Shown here: piece after piece, positions 1 through 11,529 of the stretch
Position numbering within the stretch: the stretch's first letter is position 1
Layout: the number at the start of each line of letters is the position of its first letter
NCBI RefSeq assembly: GCF_003007675.1
Contig: NZ_PXNP01000109.1
Coordinates: 1,389 to 65,388 of the forward strand
Reading direction: 5' to 3'
Origin: Marinobacter fuscus
GTDB lineage: Bacteria > Pseudomonadota > Gammaproteobacteria > Pseudomonadales > Oleiphilaceae
DNA length: 64,000 bases
Translations under genes and position numbers: made by a program
The notes under the pieces: generated by a model
The model's database searches: none
What the model was told of the DNA's origin: nothing
What the model saw: only the letters and a program-made list of their open reading frames with translations

Positions 1-204
1 GCCGAGAAGCTGGCCACCGCGACGGGGCGATCGGTTTACGCCCGGCGCAAGCATCTGGTTGGGGCGGTTAATGGCTGGATCAAGCATATTCTGGGCTTCC
101 GGCAGTTCAGCCTGAGGGGGCTTAATGCCGTGCAAGGCGAATGGGATCTGGTCTGCCTGTCGCTTAACCTCAGGCGGATGAGTTCGCTGATGAGGCTGAC
201 ATAG
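1..204 (+). CDS. Transposase C-terminal fragment (IS1182-like), 5' end outside window
   Basis: The first 204 bases are open in frame 1 from the window edge to TAG and encode 67 residues without a start, so this is the 3' end of a gene that begins outside. The text resembles the end of DDE transposases of the IS1182 type (DDE_Tnp_1_6): a GWIKHILGFRQFSLRG stretch followed by GEWDLVCLSLNLRR, where family members have a glycine/phenylalanine-rich FRxF.LRG motif and a GEW..VC..HN helix. Family assignment is by recollection of that pattern. Whether the element is intact cannot be seen. It ends 122 bases from a tRNA-Ser, and no clear terminal inverted repeat can be named because the partner end is missing. 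Confidence 0.65.
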   Translation, partial: AEKLATATGRSVYARRKHLVGAVNGWIKHILGFRQFSLRGLNAVQGEWDLVCLSLNLRRMSSLMRLT

Positions 205-325
205 GCGATCTGAGGCGGCGTGCCGAGTGGTCGGGCCACGGTTGTGAACTTGCTTATAAGCGTCTTGATTGCCTGAATAGAAAATCGTGACTCTATCCGG
301 TTGGATACTGCGCATAATTAATAAA

Positions 326-416
326 TGGCGGTGGGCCAGGGATTCGAACCCCGGGACGGCTATTAACCGTCGGCGGTTTTCAAGACCGCTGCATTCAGCC
401 ACTCTGCCAGCCCACC
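326..416 (-). tRNA. tRNA-Ser (anticodon TGA)
   Basis: Read on the minus strand, the gene starts GGTGGGC and closes with GCCCACC, the discriminator G and an encoded CCA, giving a 7-bp acceptor stem. The anticodon arm is GCGGT-CTTGAAA-ACCGC, so the anticodon is TGA and it reads UCA-type serine codons. A long variable arm (CCGACGGTTAATAGCCGTC) marks it as a class II tRNA, as expected for serine. The T arm carries GGTTCGAATCC. The transposase tail lies just downstream of its 3' end. Confidence 0.97.
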
Positions 417-602
417 GTTACTGCGAATAATCCTGAAAGTAACAGAGCACCTTCCAGAACCATTTGTCTGCCGCCTTGGCGACAGCGGTGTGCATAATAC
501 CGGAACTGATTTTCGTGTCAACGCCCGAAAAGCAGATAGTGAAAATTTTCAACATTACCTCATTTTAATGAAATTCCTGGCGTGGAATTTTGTCCTAAGC
601 AA

Positions 603-630
603 TTGAAAGTTCTGTAACGGGCATTATTAT
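603..630 (+). promoter_or_regulatory. Candidate sigma-70 promoter for yccA
   Basis: TTGAAA at 603-608 and TATTAT at 625-630 are separated by 16 bases and lie about 80 bases upstream of the yccA start. Each box matches five of six consensus bases. The rest of the stretch from 417 to 708 shows no gene or convincing structure. Confidence 0.45.
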
Positions 631-708
631 CTGAAGTACGAATCTGGAATGCCCCAGACACCGAACAATATTCGGTCATCATTCGGGTGATCACAAACGG
701 AGAGCACC

Positions 709-1428
709 ATGGAGAACAGACAGTATAACTATTCGCAGAACCAAGGCGGCATGATTGCCCGCGGGTCCGCTACCGAAGCCATTCGGCCGGAGGCGACCAA
801 GGTATTGCGTAACACCTACACTCTACTGGCGATGACTCTGGCCTTCAGCGCCGTGATGGCTGGCATTTCCATGGCAATGGGGCTCGGCCAGGGCGCCAGC
901 CTGATCTGTAGCCTGGGCGCACTGGCGCTGGTCTGGTTTGTTCTGCCGCGCACCGCCAACAGCAGTGCGGGTATCGGTGTTGTGTTTGGCTTCACCGGCT
1001 TGCTGGGCCTCTCATTGGGGCCAACCCTTAGTTACTACCTGCAGCTCGCTAATGGCGGCCAGATCGTCATGCAGGCTCTGGGCGGTACCGCACTGGTCTT
1101 CTTCGCCCTGTCCGGTTACGTGCTGACCACCAAGAAAGACTTCAGCTTCATGCGTGGGGTACTGGTTGCTGGCCTGGTGGTGGTGCTGGTTGCGGCCCTG
1201 GGCGCCGTGGTTGCTGGCATGTTCGGCGTTGAAATCAGCGCCTTCAGCCTGGCGATCAGTGCGGCCATCGTGTTCCTGATGTCCGGCTTCATTCTTTACG
1301 ACACCAGCCGCATCATTAACGGTGGTGAGCAGAACTACATCATGGCAACCACAGGCCTATACCTGAACATCTATAACCTGTTCGTTGCCCTGCTGCACCT
1401 GATCTCAGCGTTCAGCGGTAACGACTGA
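709..1428 (+). CDS. yccA: Bax inhibitor-1/YccA family inner-membrane protein
   Basis: A 239-residue protein with about seven hydrophobic membrane segments after a polar N-terminus of roughly 35 residues. This is the layout and length of the YccA/BI-1 (UPF0005) family; E. coli YccA is a multi-pass protein that interacts with the membrane protease FtsH and slows its activity. The last segments carry the family-typical DTSRIINGGEQNYI loop, with acidic residues, before the final helix. ATG at 709 is preceded by GGAG at a normal distance. The gene is monocistronic: it has its own candidate promoter and is followed within 25 bases by a strong terminator. Family membership is clear; the FtsH link is taken from E. 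coli and not shown here. Confidence 0.9.
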   Translation: MENRQYNYSQNQGGMIARGSATEAIRPEATKVLRNTYTLLAMTLAFSAVMAGISMAMGLGQGASLICSLGALALVWFVLPRTANSSAGIGVVFGFTGLLGLSLGPTLSYYLQLANGGQIVMQALGGTALVFFALSGYVLTTKKDFSFMRGVLVAGLVVVLVAALGAVVAGMFGVEISAFSLAISAAIVFLMSGFILYDTSRIINGGEQNYIMATTGLYLNIYNLFVALLHLISAFSGND

Positions 1429-1450
1429 GACCAGCGTACGGCACAACCCG

Positions 1451-1482
1451 AAAACCCCGGCCTTTGCTGGGGTTTTTGCTTT
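1451..1482 (+). terminator. Rho-independent terminator of yccA
   Basis: AAAACCCC at 1451-1458 pairs with GGGGTTTT at 1469-1476 over a 10-base loop and runs into TTTTTGCTTT. It lies directly after the yccA stop and separates it from the tus operon. Confidence 0.8.
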
Positions 1483-1523
1483 AGGTACACTTGATTTCCC
1501 CATTTGTCCCGATGACCAATGCC

Positions 1524-1928
1524 ATGGCCTTGAATTACACGCTAGTGATCACCGGTGCCCCCTGGACATCCCAGGCGCCCCAGAGTGCGCTCAACTTTGC
1601 CAAAGCCCTGCTCAGCGCCGGGCACCGCATTGACCGGGTCTTTCTGTATGGCGACGGCGTGCATCTGGCCTCAGCGCTGGCCACGCCCCCTTCCGACGAA
1701 CAACACTGGCCTGCACTCTGGGTAGAGCTGCTGCAAGAACAGCTGATACCGGCCACAGCCTGCATTGCGTCGGCGTTGCGCCGGGGCATTATCGATGAAG
1801 CGGAACAGGCCAGGTACCAGTTGGCTGCCAGCAATCTTCTGCCACCCTTCGAGGTGGCGGGGCTCGGAGACTGGGTGGAAAGCAACAGCCACTCGGATCG
1901 AGTCATTTATTTCCACGGGACATCCTGA
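1524..1928 (+). CDS. tusD: Sulfurtransferase TusD
   Basis: TusD is the cysteine-bearing subunit of the TusBCD complex, which passes persulfide sulfur from TusA to TusE for 2-thiolation of the wobble uridine in tRNA-Lys, -Glu and -Gln. The DsrE-like fold is recognisable from LVITGAPW near the start and the active-site segment ACIASALRRGI. With ATG at 1524 the catalytic cysteine is residue 80, close to Cys78 in E. coli, and the protein is 134 residues. A second in-frame ATG at 1512 would add four residues; neither start has a strong Shine-Dalgarno. It is first of the tusDCBE cluster, with two bases between its stop and tusC. Confidence 0.9.
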   Translation: MALNYTLVITGAPWTSQAPQSALNFAKALLSAGHRIDRVFLYGDGVHLASALATPPSDEQHWPALWVELLQEQLIPATACIASALRRGIIDEAEQARYQLAASNLLPPFEVAGLGDWVESNSHSDRVIYFHGTS

Positions 1929-1930
1929 CC

Positions 1931-2281
1931 ATGAACACTCTAATTGTGATCGACCGCGCACCCTATGGCTCCTGGGCTGGCCGGGAGGGTCTGGACATGG
2001 CGTTCTCCCTGGCTGCCTTCGATCAGCCGGTGAGCCTGTTATTGACGGGCGCGGGTGTCCACTGGGCGAAAAGAGACCAGGATGCCACGGCTATTGGTCA
2101 GAAGACGGTTGCGAAGAACCTGTCGGCCGCGGGTCTGTTCGGCGTCGAATCGCTTCAGGTAGACGCCACCTCCTGCGAACGCTTTGGGCTGACCAAAGAG
2201 CAACTGATAGCTGGCTGCACGCTTGTGGAATCCTCCCAGGCCACGCTCAAGCAATTTGACCGTGTGGTCTTTGCCAACTGA
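1931..2281 (+). CDS. tusC: Sulfur relay protein TusC
   Basis: A 116-residue DsrE/DsrF-family protein, close to the 119 residues of E. coli TusC. It is the central subunit of the hexameric TusBCD complex and has no catalytic cysteine role of its own. The N-terminal segment VIDRAPYGSWAGREGLDMAF and the C-terminal QFDRVVFAN match the family pattern. It sits between tusD and tusB with only short spacers, so co-translation is likely. Confidence 0.88.
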   Translation: MNTLIVIDRAPYGSWAGREGLDMAFSLAAFDQPVSLLLTGAGVHWAKRDQDATAIGQKTVAKNLSAAGLFGVESLQVDATSCERFGLTKEQLIAGCTLVESSQATLKQFDRVVFAN

Positions 2282-2298
2282 CAGCCAATGGAGCAACC

Positions 2299-2586
2299 GT
2301 GCCTGACTCTACCGATACCCCAAAAACTCTGCACATCCTTAACAAAGCACCGGATCATTCCCGATTTGCTCTGTGCCTGGCCGCCCAGGCAGATGGTGAT
2401 ACCCTGCTGCTGATTGAAGATGCCGTGATCGCACTCTTGGATCAGCAGATTTCGCTGCCCATGGGTACCCATGCCTTGCAGGCAGACGCCCAGGCCCGGG
2501 GGGTAGGCTCGACCGCCGAAAAACACGTGGACTATGCAGGCTTCGTAGCCTTAACCGAAGAACACACACGCATCATCAACTGGTAG
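2299..2586 (+). CDS. tusB: Sulfur relay protein TusB (GTG start)
   Basis: A 95-residue protein, the same length as E. coli TusB, third subunit of the TusBCD sulfur carrier. The beginning LHILNKAPD and the central LLLIEDAVIALL are typical of the DsrH/TusB family. The start is GTG at 2299, preceded by GGAG five bases upstream, which decides the start. tusE follows after three bases. Identification rests on length, motifs and the fixed tusDCB order. Confidence 0.87.
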   Translation: MPDSTDTPKTLHILNKAPDHSRFALCLAAQADGDTLLLIEDAVIALLDQQISLPMGTHALQADAQARGVGSTAEKHVDYAGFVALTEEHTRIINW

Positions 2587-2589
2587 AAC

Positions 2590-2916
2590 ATGAACGCCAC
2601 ACCATTCCCGCCACGCAATAACGAAGGTTTCCTGGAGAATCCGGCCGACTGGTCACCGGCGGTTGCCCAGGCTATCGCTCAGGAGTCAGACATTGAACTC
2701 ACTGAAAAGCACTGGGAAATCATAGAGTTTTTGAGGGACTTTTATAAAGCACATGAAGTAGCGCCACCCTCGAACCGACTGTTTGTGAAAGCGGTGAAGG
2801 AAACGCTGGGAGACGCTCGGGGAGACAGCATCTATCTGATGACGCTGTTTCCCGGCACACCGGCAAAAACCGCTTGCAGGATCGCCGGCCTGCCGCGACC
2901 GACAAACTGCCTCTGA
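2590..2916 (+). CDS. tusE: Sulfur relay protein TusE (DsrC-like)
   Basis: A 108-residue DsrC/TusE-family protein that accepts persulfide from TusD and hands it to the tRNA thiolase MnmA. The family hallmark is present at the C-terminus: IAGLPRPTNCL, with the catalytic cysteine as the penultimate residue (Cys107). The helix segment ELTEKHWEIIEFLRDFY is also highly typical. Only one conserved C-terminal cysteine is seen, as in TusE, rather than the two of true DsrC of sulfur oxidisers. It is last in the tusDCBE cluster. tusA and mnmA are not in this window. Confidence 0.92.
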   Translation: MNATPFPPRNNEGFLENPADWSPAVAQAIAQESDIELTEKHWEIIEFLRDFYKAHEVAPPSNRLFVKAVKETLGDARGDSIYLMTLFPGTPAKTACRIAGLPRPTNCL

Positions 2917-2929
2917 ACCGAAAATGACG

Positions 2930-2951
2930 ACGGCCACCCAAAGGTGGCCGT
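2930..2951. terminator. Hairpin between convergent tusE and nfuA
   Basis: ACGGCCACC at 2930-2938 pairs perfectly with GGTGGCCGT at 2943-2951 over a four-base loop. It lies between two convergent genes and could end both transcripts. The T-run is weak on either side (TCATTTT on the minus strand), so termination strength is uncertain. Confidence 0.55.
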
Positions 2952-3012
2952 ACTGCAAACCTGGCCGGACAATACGCCCGGAAAGACACCAGAACTTCTA
3001 CTGCCAGAACGT

Positions 3013-3600
3013 CTACTGATAGTAGGCGTTTTCGGTGTTGGAGTGATCGGTTACATCCCGCACGGCAGAAATCTCGGGCACACGCTCCTTCAAGGTCTTC
3101 TCAACGCCTTGCTTGAGGGTAAGACTGACCGCAGAACAGCCCTGACAACCGCCGCCGAAACGCAGCACCGCAACCGACTCTTCAACAATTTCAACCAGCG
3201 ACACATCACCACCGTGGGCGGCCAGGTTGGGATTGATCTCAGAGGCCAGCACATAATTCACCCGATCCGGCAGCGGCGCATCATCGGCTACCTGGGGCAC
3301 CTTGGCATTGGGCGCCTTGATGGTCAGCTGCCCGCCCATCTGATCCTTGGAGTAGTCTACGTAGGCTTCTTCCAGGAAAGGTACAGAGTTGTGGTCAAGA
3401 TACAGGGTAAACTTTTCAAGATCGACTTGTTCGTCGGTGGGCACCACCTCGTTGGGCGGGCAGTAGGCCAGACAGGTTTCCGCGTTACGAGTGCCTGGCT
3501 GGGTTACAAATATCCGAACCCCCATCCCCTCAACATCTTGCTTTTCAATCAGTTGCGCAAGATAGTCTCTTGCGGAATCAGTCACTGTTACCAAAGCCAT
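3013..3600 (-). CDS. nfuA: Fe-S biogenesis protein NfuA
   Basis: NfuA binds a [4Fe-4S] cluster and delivers it to target enzymes. The 195-residue protein has the two-domain layout of E. coli NfuA: an N-terminal degenerate A-type carrier domain (about 1-95) and a C-terminal Nfu domain (about 110-195). The Nfu domain carries [11 protein letters not shown] with the cluster-ligating Cys152 and Cys155. The preceding [11 protein letters not shown] segment is also conserved. It is transcribed towards tusE and divergently from metH. Its presence fits the number of Fe-S enzymes nearby, including CysI and LeuC. Confidence 0.94.
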   Translation of the reverse strand: MALVTVTDSARDYLAQLIEKQDVEGMGVRIFVTQPGTRNAETCLAYCPPNEVVPTDEQVDLEKFTLYLDHNSVPFLEEAYVDYSKDQMGGQLTIKAPNAKVPQVADDAPLPDRVNYVLASEINPNLAAHGGDVSLVEIVEESVAVLRFGGGCQGCSAVSLTLKQGVEKTLKERVPEISAVRDVTDHSNTENAYYQ

Positions 3601-3788
3601 GCTTCCTACCTGTTTTCGAGTTTACCGATCATTTTAGGAGAGATCGCACAAACATAAAAGACCAAGTAAAATGGTCGGGCATTAAACGGATAATCAGTTT
3701 CCCCTACATCCCACTGAACACTGGTTCCCGGCGTTGACGACAGTTACTTGATAATGATCATCCGTACTAAGACGACACTCCACGTTTT

Positions 3789-3797
3789 TGCTATGAT
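3789..3797 (+). promoter_or_regulatory. Candidate extended -10 promoter for metH
   Basis: TGCTATGAT at 3789-3797 is an extended -10 element (TGn plus a five-of-six TATAAT match) 50 bases upstream of the metH ATG. No good -35 box is seen at standard spacing, as is common with extended -10 promoters. No MetR-like or riboswitch structure was recognised. Confidence 0.45.
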
Positions 3798-3847
3798 CCC
3801 GCGCCATAACGAAAACTGATGTAAAACACGACCCCGGAAGACTCTCT

Positions 3848-7546
<3,699 letters not shown>

Positions 7547-7559
7547 CACTGAGGAAATC

Positions 7560-7820
7560 ATGACTGACGCCGACAACAATCACAACAACGGCAACCGCTC
7601 CAACACTGGCAATGAGGAACGCCCGGCAAACCGCCCGGGCGTTCTCAGAATCATGCAGAGCATTCTGGCGGGTGCTTTCGGTGTGCAGTCGGACCGGCGT
7701 CGCCGGGAGGATTTTGCACACCACAGCCCCCTGCCCTTTATAGTCGCTGGCCTACTGTTCACAGCCGGGTTCATCGCTGTGCTGGTTGTGGTGGTGAAAC
7801 TGGTGCTTGCCAACCAGTAA
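7560..7820 (+). CDS. DUF2970 family small membrane protein
   Basis: An 86-residue protein of unknown function. The first 25 residues are polar and Asn/Arg-rich. Then comes a segment typical of DUF2970 (VLRIMQSILAGAFGVQ, RRREDFAHHSP), followed by one membrane helix at about 60-83. Proteins of this family are small single-span inner-membrane proteins of proteobacteria without an assigned role. The start ATG at 7560 has GAGG just upstream. It lies 13 bases after metH, so it is probably co-transcribed, though that does not by itself imply a role in methionine synthesis. Confidence 0.8.
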   Translation: MTDADNNHNNGNRSNTGNEERPANRPGVLRIMQSILAGAFGVQSDRRRREDFAHHSPLPFIVAGLLFTAGFIAVLVVVVKLVLANQ

Positions 7821-7826
7821 AGTAAC

Positions 7827-7931
7827 TTACTGGCCCGCCACCCACACCACCGCAAACGCTACCGCCAGCAATACCAGCAACACCGCCGCTACCGCATCCA
7901 CCTGGCTGTCGGTTCGCACAGATTTTTTCAT
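7827..7931 (-). CDS. 34-residue putative single-span membrane peptide
   Basis: A minus-strand frame opens with ATG at 7931 and closes with TAA at 7827, giving 34 residues. The peptide has a short basic, polar head (MKKSVRTDSQ) followed by an uninterrupted stretch of about 20 Ala, Val and Leu residues, so it would be one membrane helix. A strong Shine-Dalgarno, GGGAG, sits seven bases before the ATG. The frame ends seven bases from the DUF2970 stop, convergent with it, and fills otherwise empty space upstream of cysI. No family is recognised. The ribosome site and clean membrane profile support it; comparative data are lacking. Confidence 0.5.
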   Translation of the reverse strand: MKKSVRTDSQVDAVAAVLLVLLAVAFAVVWVAGQ

Positions 7932-8130
7932 GGCACATCTCCCGTCGCACACTGTTTATCAGCTCTCCGTCAGGCTCAAGTAAAGCAGGAATTTGATATT
8001 CGTCCAGCCAGTGACGGAGCGCTTATCACCTGAATCGATAATGTTATGTTGAAATAATCATTTTGAGAATAAAAACGTAGTGGTATCCTTCTCTCCCGGA
8101 ATAAGGCGCTATCCAGATACTTGTGCGCCA

Positions 8131-8136
8131 TATAAT
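8131..8136 (+). promoter_or_regulatory. Perfect -10 box upstream of cysI
   Basis: TATAAT at 8131-8136 lies 35 bases before the cysI ATG, with no recognisable -35 box at 16-18 bases. The preceding 100 bases are very AT-rich (around 8040-8090). A weak -35 with AT-rich upstream DNA fits an activator-dependent promoter; CysB is the usual activator of sulfite reductase genes, but a CysB site cannot be defined by eye. Confidence 0.45.
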
Positions 8137-8171
8137 TAAGCATTCTGATGTAGAAGGCAGGACGTTCCAGT

Positions 8172-9824
8172 ATGTATGTTTATGACGAGCACGACCGGCA
8201 AATCGCCCGGGAGCGTGTTGCCCAGTTCAGGGATCAAACCGAGCGCGCCTTGGCGGGAGAGCTTTCCGAAGAGGAATTTCTGCCATTGCGCCTGCAGAAC
8301 GGCCTGTATGTGCAGCGGCTGGCGCCTATGCTGAGAATCTGCGTGCCTTACGGCATGCTTCGCTCTGAACAGCTGCGCCGCCTGGCCCGAATTACCCGGG
8401 ATTACGACAAGGGCTATGCCCACGTAACCACCCGCACCAATATTCAGCTGAACTGGCCGAACCTGGAAGACGTGCCCGATATTCTGGCCGAGTTGGCCGA
8501 GGTGGAAATGCACGCCAACCAGACCAGCGGCAACTGCATCCGGAACACCACCACCGATCCGTTCTCCGGCGCGCATCTGGATGAGATCGCCGATCCGCGG
8601 CCGTACTGCGAAATCATTCGCCAGTGGTCTACGTTCCATCCGGAGTTTGCCTTCCTGCCCCGGAAATTCAAGATTGCAGTCAATGCCTCCGAGCATACCG
8701 ACCGTGCTGCCATCCGGGTACACGACATTGGCCTGCAAATGGTTCGCAACAGCGCCGGTGAACTTGGCTTCCGGGTACACGTTGGCGGCGGCCTGGGTCG
8801 TACCCCGATGGTCGGGCCGGTAATCCGGGAATTCCTGCCGGAACTGGATCTGCTAACCTACCTGGAATCCATTGTCCGGGTGTACAACCGTTATGGCCGC
8901 CGGGATAACAAGTTCAAAGCCCGCATCAAGATACTGGTGAAGGCGCTGAGCCCGGAAGGCTTTGCGGAAAAAGTCGAAGCCGAATGGCAACAGGTGAAGG
9001 ACTCCCCAACCCGCCTGACTCCGGATGTGGTCTCTCACTTCCAGCAGTACTTTACCGAGCCGGACTATCAGGTTCTGGAAAATGCAACGGACACCCTCGC
9101 GAGCCTGCGCTTCGACAACCGTCAGTTTGACCAGTGGCTGACTCACAACGTGGCCAGCCACAAAAAGCCCGGCTACGCGATCGTCACCCTGACTTTGAAA
9201 AAAACCGGTACACCCCCGGGTGATGTGACCGACTACCAGCTGGAACAGATTGCCGACCTGGCCGACGAGTTCAGCTTCGGTGAAGCCCGGGCAACCCATG
9301 AACAGAACATCGTTCTGGCGGATGTGCGCCAGGATCAGCTGTTCGAGTTGTGGCAGCGCCTTGTACCCCTTGGCTTTGCCACCGCTAACCTGAACACGCT
9401 AACAGACATCATCTGCTGCCCTGGCGGTGACTTCTGCGCCCTGGCCAATGCCAAATCCATTCCCGTGGCCCAGGCCATTCAGGATCGTTTCGACGACCTG
9501 GACTATTTGTACGATCTGGGGCCTATCGACCTGAATATATCCGGTTGCATGAACGCCTGCGGACACCACCATGTGGGTAATATCGGCGTACTCGGTGTCG
9601 ACAAACGTGGCGAAGAGTTCTACCAGGTCAGCCTGGGTGGCTCATCCCACCACGACGCCAGCATCGGCAAGATTCTGGGGCCGTCGTTTGCCCAGGAGGA
9701 AATGCCCGAGGTGATTTCACGGCTGATCAACGTGTACGTGGATCATCGCACTGAAGAAGAGACCTTCCTGGACACTTACCGCCGGGTCGGGCTGGCCCCA
9801 TTCAAGGAGAAGGTATATGCCTGA
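8172..9824 (+). CDS. cysI: Assimilatory sulfite reductase hemoprotein CysI
   Basis: A 550-residue siroheme enzyme reducing sulfite to sulfide with six electrons. It has the duplicated nitrite/sulfite reductase layout. The C-terminal half carries the four cysteines that bind the [4Fe-4S]-siroheme centre: Cys416-x5-Cys422 (CCPGGDFC) and Cys459-x3-Cys463 (GCMNAC). Substrate-side arginines lie in TTRTNIQLNW and NCIRNTT. Length and the following DUF934 gene match the Pseudomonas type, which does not have the E. coli cysJ flavoprotein beside it. No cysJ or cysH is in the window. Sulfite rather than nitrite specificity is inferred from this arrangement. Confidence 0.92.
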   Translation: MYVYDEHDRQIARERVAQFRDQTERALAGELSEEEFLPLRLQNGLYVQRLAPMLRICVPYGMLRSEQLRRLARITRDYDKGYAHVTTRTNIQLNWPNLEDVPDILAELAEVEMHANQTSGNCIRNTTTDPFSGAHLDEIADPRPYCEIIRQWSTFHPEFAFLPRKFKIAVNASEHTDRAAIRVHDIGLQMVRNSAGELGFRVHVGGGLGRTPMVGPVIREFLPELDLLTYLESIVRVYNRYGRRDNKFKARIKILVKALSPEGFAEKVEAEWQQVKDSPTRLTPDVVSHFQQYFTEPDYQVLENATDTLASLRFDNRQFDQWLTHNVASHKKPGYAIVTLTLKKTGTPPGDVTDYQLEQIADLADEFSFGEARATHEQNIVLADVRQDQLFELWQRLVPLGFATANLNTLTDIICCPGGDFCALANAKSIPVAQAIQDRFDDLDYLYDLGPIDLNISGCMNACGHHHVGNIGVLGVDKRGEEFYQVSLGGSSHHDASIGKILGPSFAQEEMPEVISRLINVYVDHRTEEETFLDTYRRVGLAPFKEKVYA

Positions 9825-10323
9825 GGTAATTGCCGCCGACGGAGCACTATTTGAAAATCGCTGGGTGGTAGTCGAGCGCCCTGCCGAGGGTGAGTCTCTG
9901 ACTATTCCTGAGGGTCAGGCCGCGCTGATTCCAGCGGATCTCTGGCTGGCCGGGTACGATCAGTTTGCCGGGCGGGAGGATATCGGTGTCTGGTTCGATA
10001 GCCACGATGAACCGGAACTGCTCGCTGGCAAAGCCCAGGAATTGCCACTGATCGCCGTCAACTTTCCTCGCTTTGTCGATGGCCGGGGCTACAGCATTGG
10101 CCGCCTGCTGCGGGAGCGATTTGGCTACCGGGGCGAGCTGCGGGCCATTGGCGATGTGCTGCTGGATCAGCTGCAGTTCATGAAGCGCTGTGGTTTCGAT
10201 GCGTTTGTACTGCGGGCTGACAAGGACATTACCAAGGCTGCCCGGTGCCTGAACTTCTTTAGCCAGACTTATCAGGCCGCTACCGACACGGATCAACCAC
10301 TGTTCCGCCGAAGAGCCTCCTGA
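9817..10323 (+). CDS. DUF934 family protein partnered with CysI
   Basis: A 168-residue DUF934 protein of unproved biochemical role. Recognisable segments are LIAVNFPRFVDGRGYSIGRLLRERFGYRGELRAIGDVL (conserved Gly/Arg-rich core, residues about 75-115) and the QLQFMKRCGFDAF stretch after it. Its start overlaps the end of cysI by eight bases, which suggests translational coupling and a stoichiometric partnership. In many beta- and gammaproteobacteria DUF934 follows cysI, so a function in electron supply to, or assembly of, sulfite reductase is likely but inferred. Few cysteines are present, so it is not an obvious ferredoxin. Confidence 0.85.
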   Translation: MPEVIAADGALFENRWVVVERPAEGESLTIPEGQAALIPADLWLAGYDQFAGREDIGVWFDSHDEPELLAGKAQELPLIAVNFPRFVDGRGYSIGRLLRERFGYRGELRAIGDVLLDQLQFMKRCGFDAFVLRADKDITKAARCLNFFSQTYQAATDTDQPLFRRRAS

Positions 10324-10328
10324 AACAC

Positions 10329-10362
10329 AAACGCCAGCGACCGAACATCGCTGGCGTTTTTC
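10329..10362. terminator. Bidirectional terminator between DUF934 gene and sohB
   Basis: AAACGCCAGCGA at 10329-10340 pairs without mismatch with TCGCTGGCGTTT at 10348-10359 over a seven-base loop, followed by further T on the plus strand. It separates convergent genes and can act for both. Confidence 0.85.
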
Positions 10363-10368
10363 ATTGGC

Positions 10369-11433
10369 TCACTGCATTTTCTGGTTGCGGAATGCACTTA
10401 ACAGTTTCCAGACACTGTGTTCCAGAGCGCTGCTGGTTGCCAGGCCGAGTTTTTCCGGGAGCGTGCGCTTACGCTGGAAAGAGACCGACACCACCTCTCC
10501 ACGCTCACAGGCTTCAATCAGGTACTCGTCTGAGGTCTTGATCTCGTCGATCAGCTTGACCTCCAACGCCCTGCGCCCGAACCAGATATCGCCATTGGCC
10601 ACCGCCTGGATATCAAGATCCGGCCGGCGTTCGCTGACATATTCCTTGAACAACACATGAGTGTCTTCCAGATCATCGAGGAATTTCTGGCGGCCTTTTT
10701 CGGTATTCTCGCCAAACACGGTCAGGGTACGCTTGTGCTCGCCCGCCGTGAGCACTTCAAAATCCACATCGTTTTTCTTCAGCAGGCGATGGAAGTTCGG
10801 CAGTTGGGCCACCACCCCGATGGAGCCGAGAATCGCGAATGGCGACGCAACAATCCGGTCGGCGACACACGCCATCATGTAGCCACCACTGGCGGCCACC
10901 TTGTCGACACAGGCGGTCAATGGCACACCCTTTGCGCGAATCCGGTCAAGCTGAGCGGCTGCCAGCCCGTACGCATGCACCAGGCCTCCGCCGCTTTCCA
11001 GGCGAACCACCACCTCATCCTTCTCCGGGTCTGCCACACTCAGAACCGCCGAAACCGAGCGGCGCAGCGTATCGGTATCGCTGGCTTTGATATCTCCGTC
11101 AAAATCGATAACGTAAATACGACGTTTTTCAGATTTCCCGGCATCAGCCTCCGGCTTCTGTTTCTTAGCACTCTTCTTTTCGGCCTTGTTTTCCTTTTTC
11201 TTTTTCTTCACCCAGGCTTTGTGCTCGTCATCGGTCATCAACCGGGCCTGAATCGACTCTTTCAATCGTTTGTACTGATCATTCAGTTTTCGTATTTTCA
11301 GTTCACCGTCGCCCTCGTGATCATCATGATCCCTTTGGGTCGCGGACACGATAATCGATACAAAAATCACGGCAGCCACCAGAAAGGTAGCGACCTTGGC
11401 AAGAAAAAGGCCGTATTCGGTCAGAAATTCCAA
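10369..11433 (-). CDS. sohB: Inner-membrane peptidase SohB (S49 family)
   Basis: SohB is a signal-peptide-peptidase-like serine protease; its E. coli multicopy gene relieves loss of DegP. The 354-residue protein, near the E. coli 349, has one N-terminal membrane helix (about 9-30), a charged region, a lysine-rich stretch (about 75-103) and the S49 protease domain (about 105-340). The Ser-Lys dyad is visible as Ser182 in VAASGGYMMA and Lys234 in GEHKRTLTVFGE. The very lysine-rich linker (KKKKKENKAEKKSAKKQK) is striking. The gene stands alone, ending at the shared terminator, and is divergent from the SCP2 gene. Confidence 0.94.
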   Translation of the reverse strand: MEFLTEYGLFLAKVATFLVAAVIFVSIIVSATQRDHDDHEGDGELKIRKLNDQYKRLKESIQARLMTDDEHKAWVKKKKKENKAEKKSAKKQKPEADAGKSEKRRIYVIDFDGDIKASDTDTLRRSVSAVLSVADPEKDEVVVRLESGGGLVHAYGLAAAQLDRIRAKGVPLTACVDKVAASGGYMMACVADRIVASPFAILGSIGVVAQLPNFHRLLKKNDVDFEVLTAGEHKRTLTVFGENTEKGRQKFLDDLEDTHVLFKEYVSERRPDLDIQAVANGDIWFGRRALEVKLIDEIKTSDEYLIEACERGEVVSVSFQRKRTLPEKLGLATSSALEHSVWKLLSAFRNQKMQ

Positions 11434-11529
11434 AGTGCTTTCTCCAAGGGTTTTGTAAACCCTGCAGTGTACCGGCTTGTCTTGTGCGTGATAAGCCCGC
11501 CAAAAATTAAAACAAGCGTTCGATCAAGC

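Noticed and set aside
2944..3657. 237-codon plus-strand frame across nfuA
   Set aside because: Antisense to NfuA with its cluster motif intact on the other strand; runs through the hairpin after tusE.
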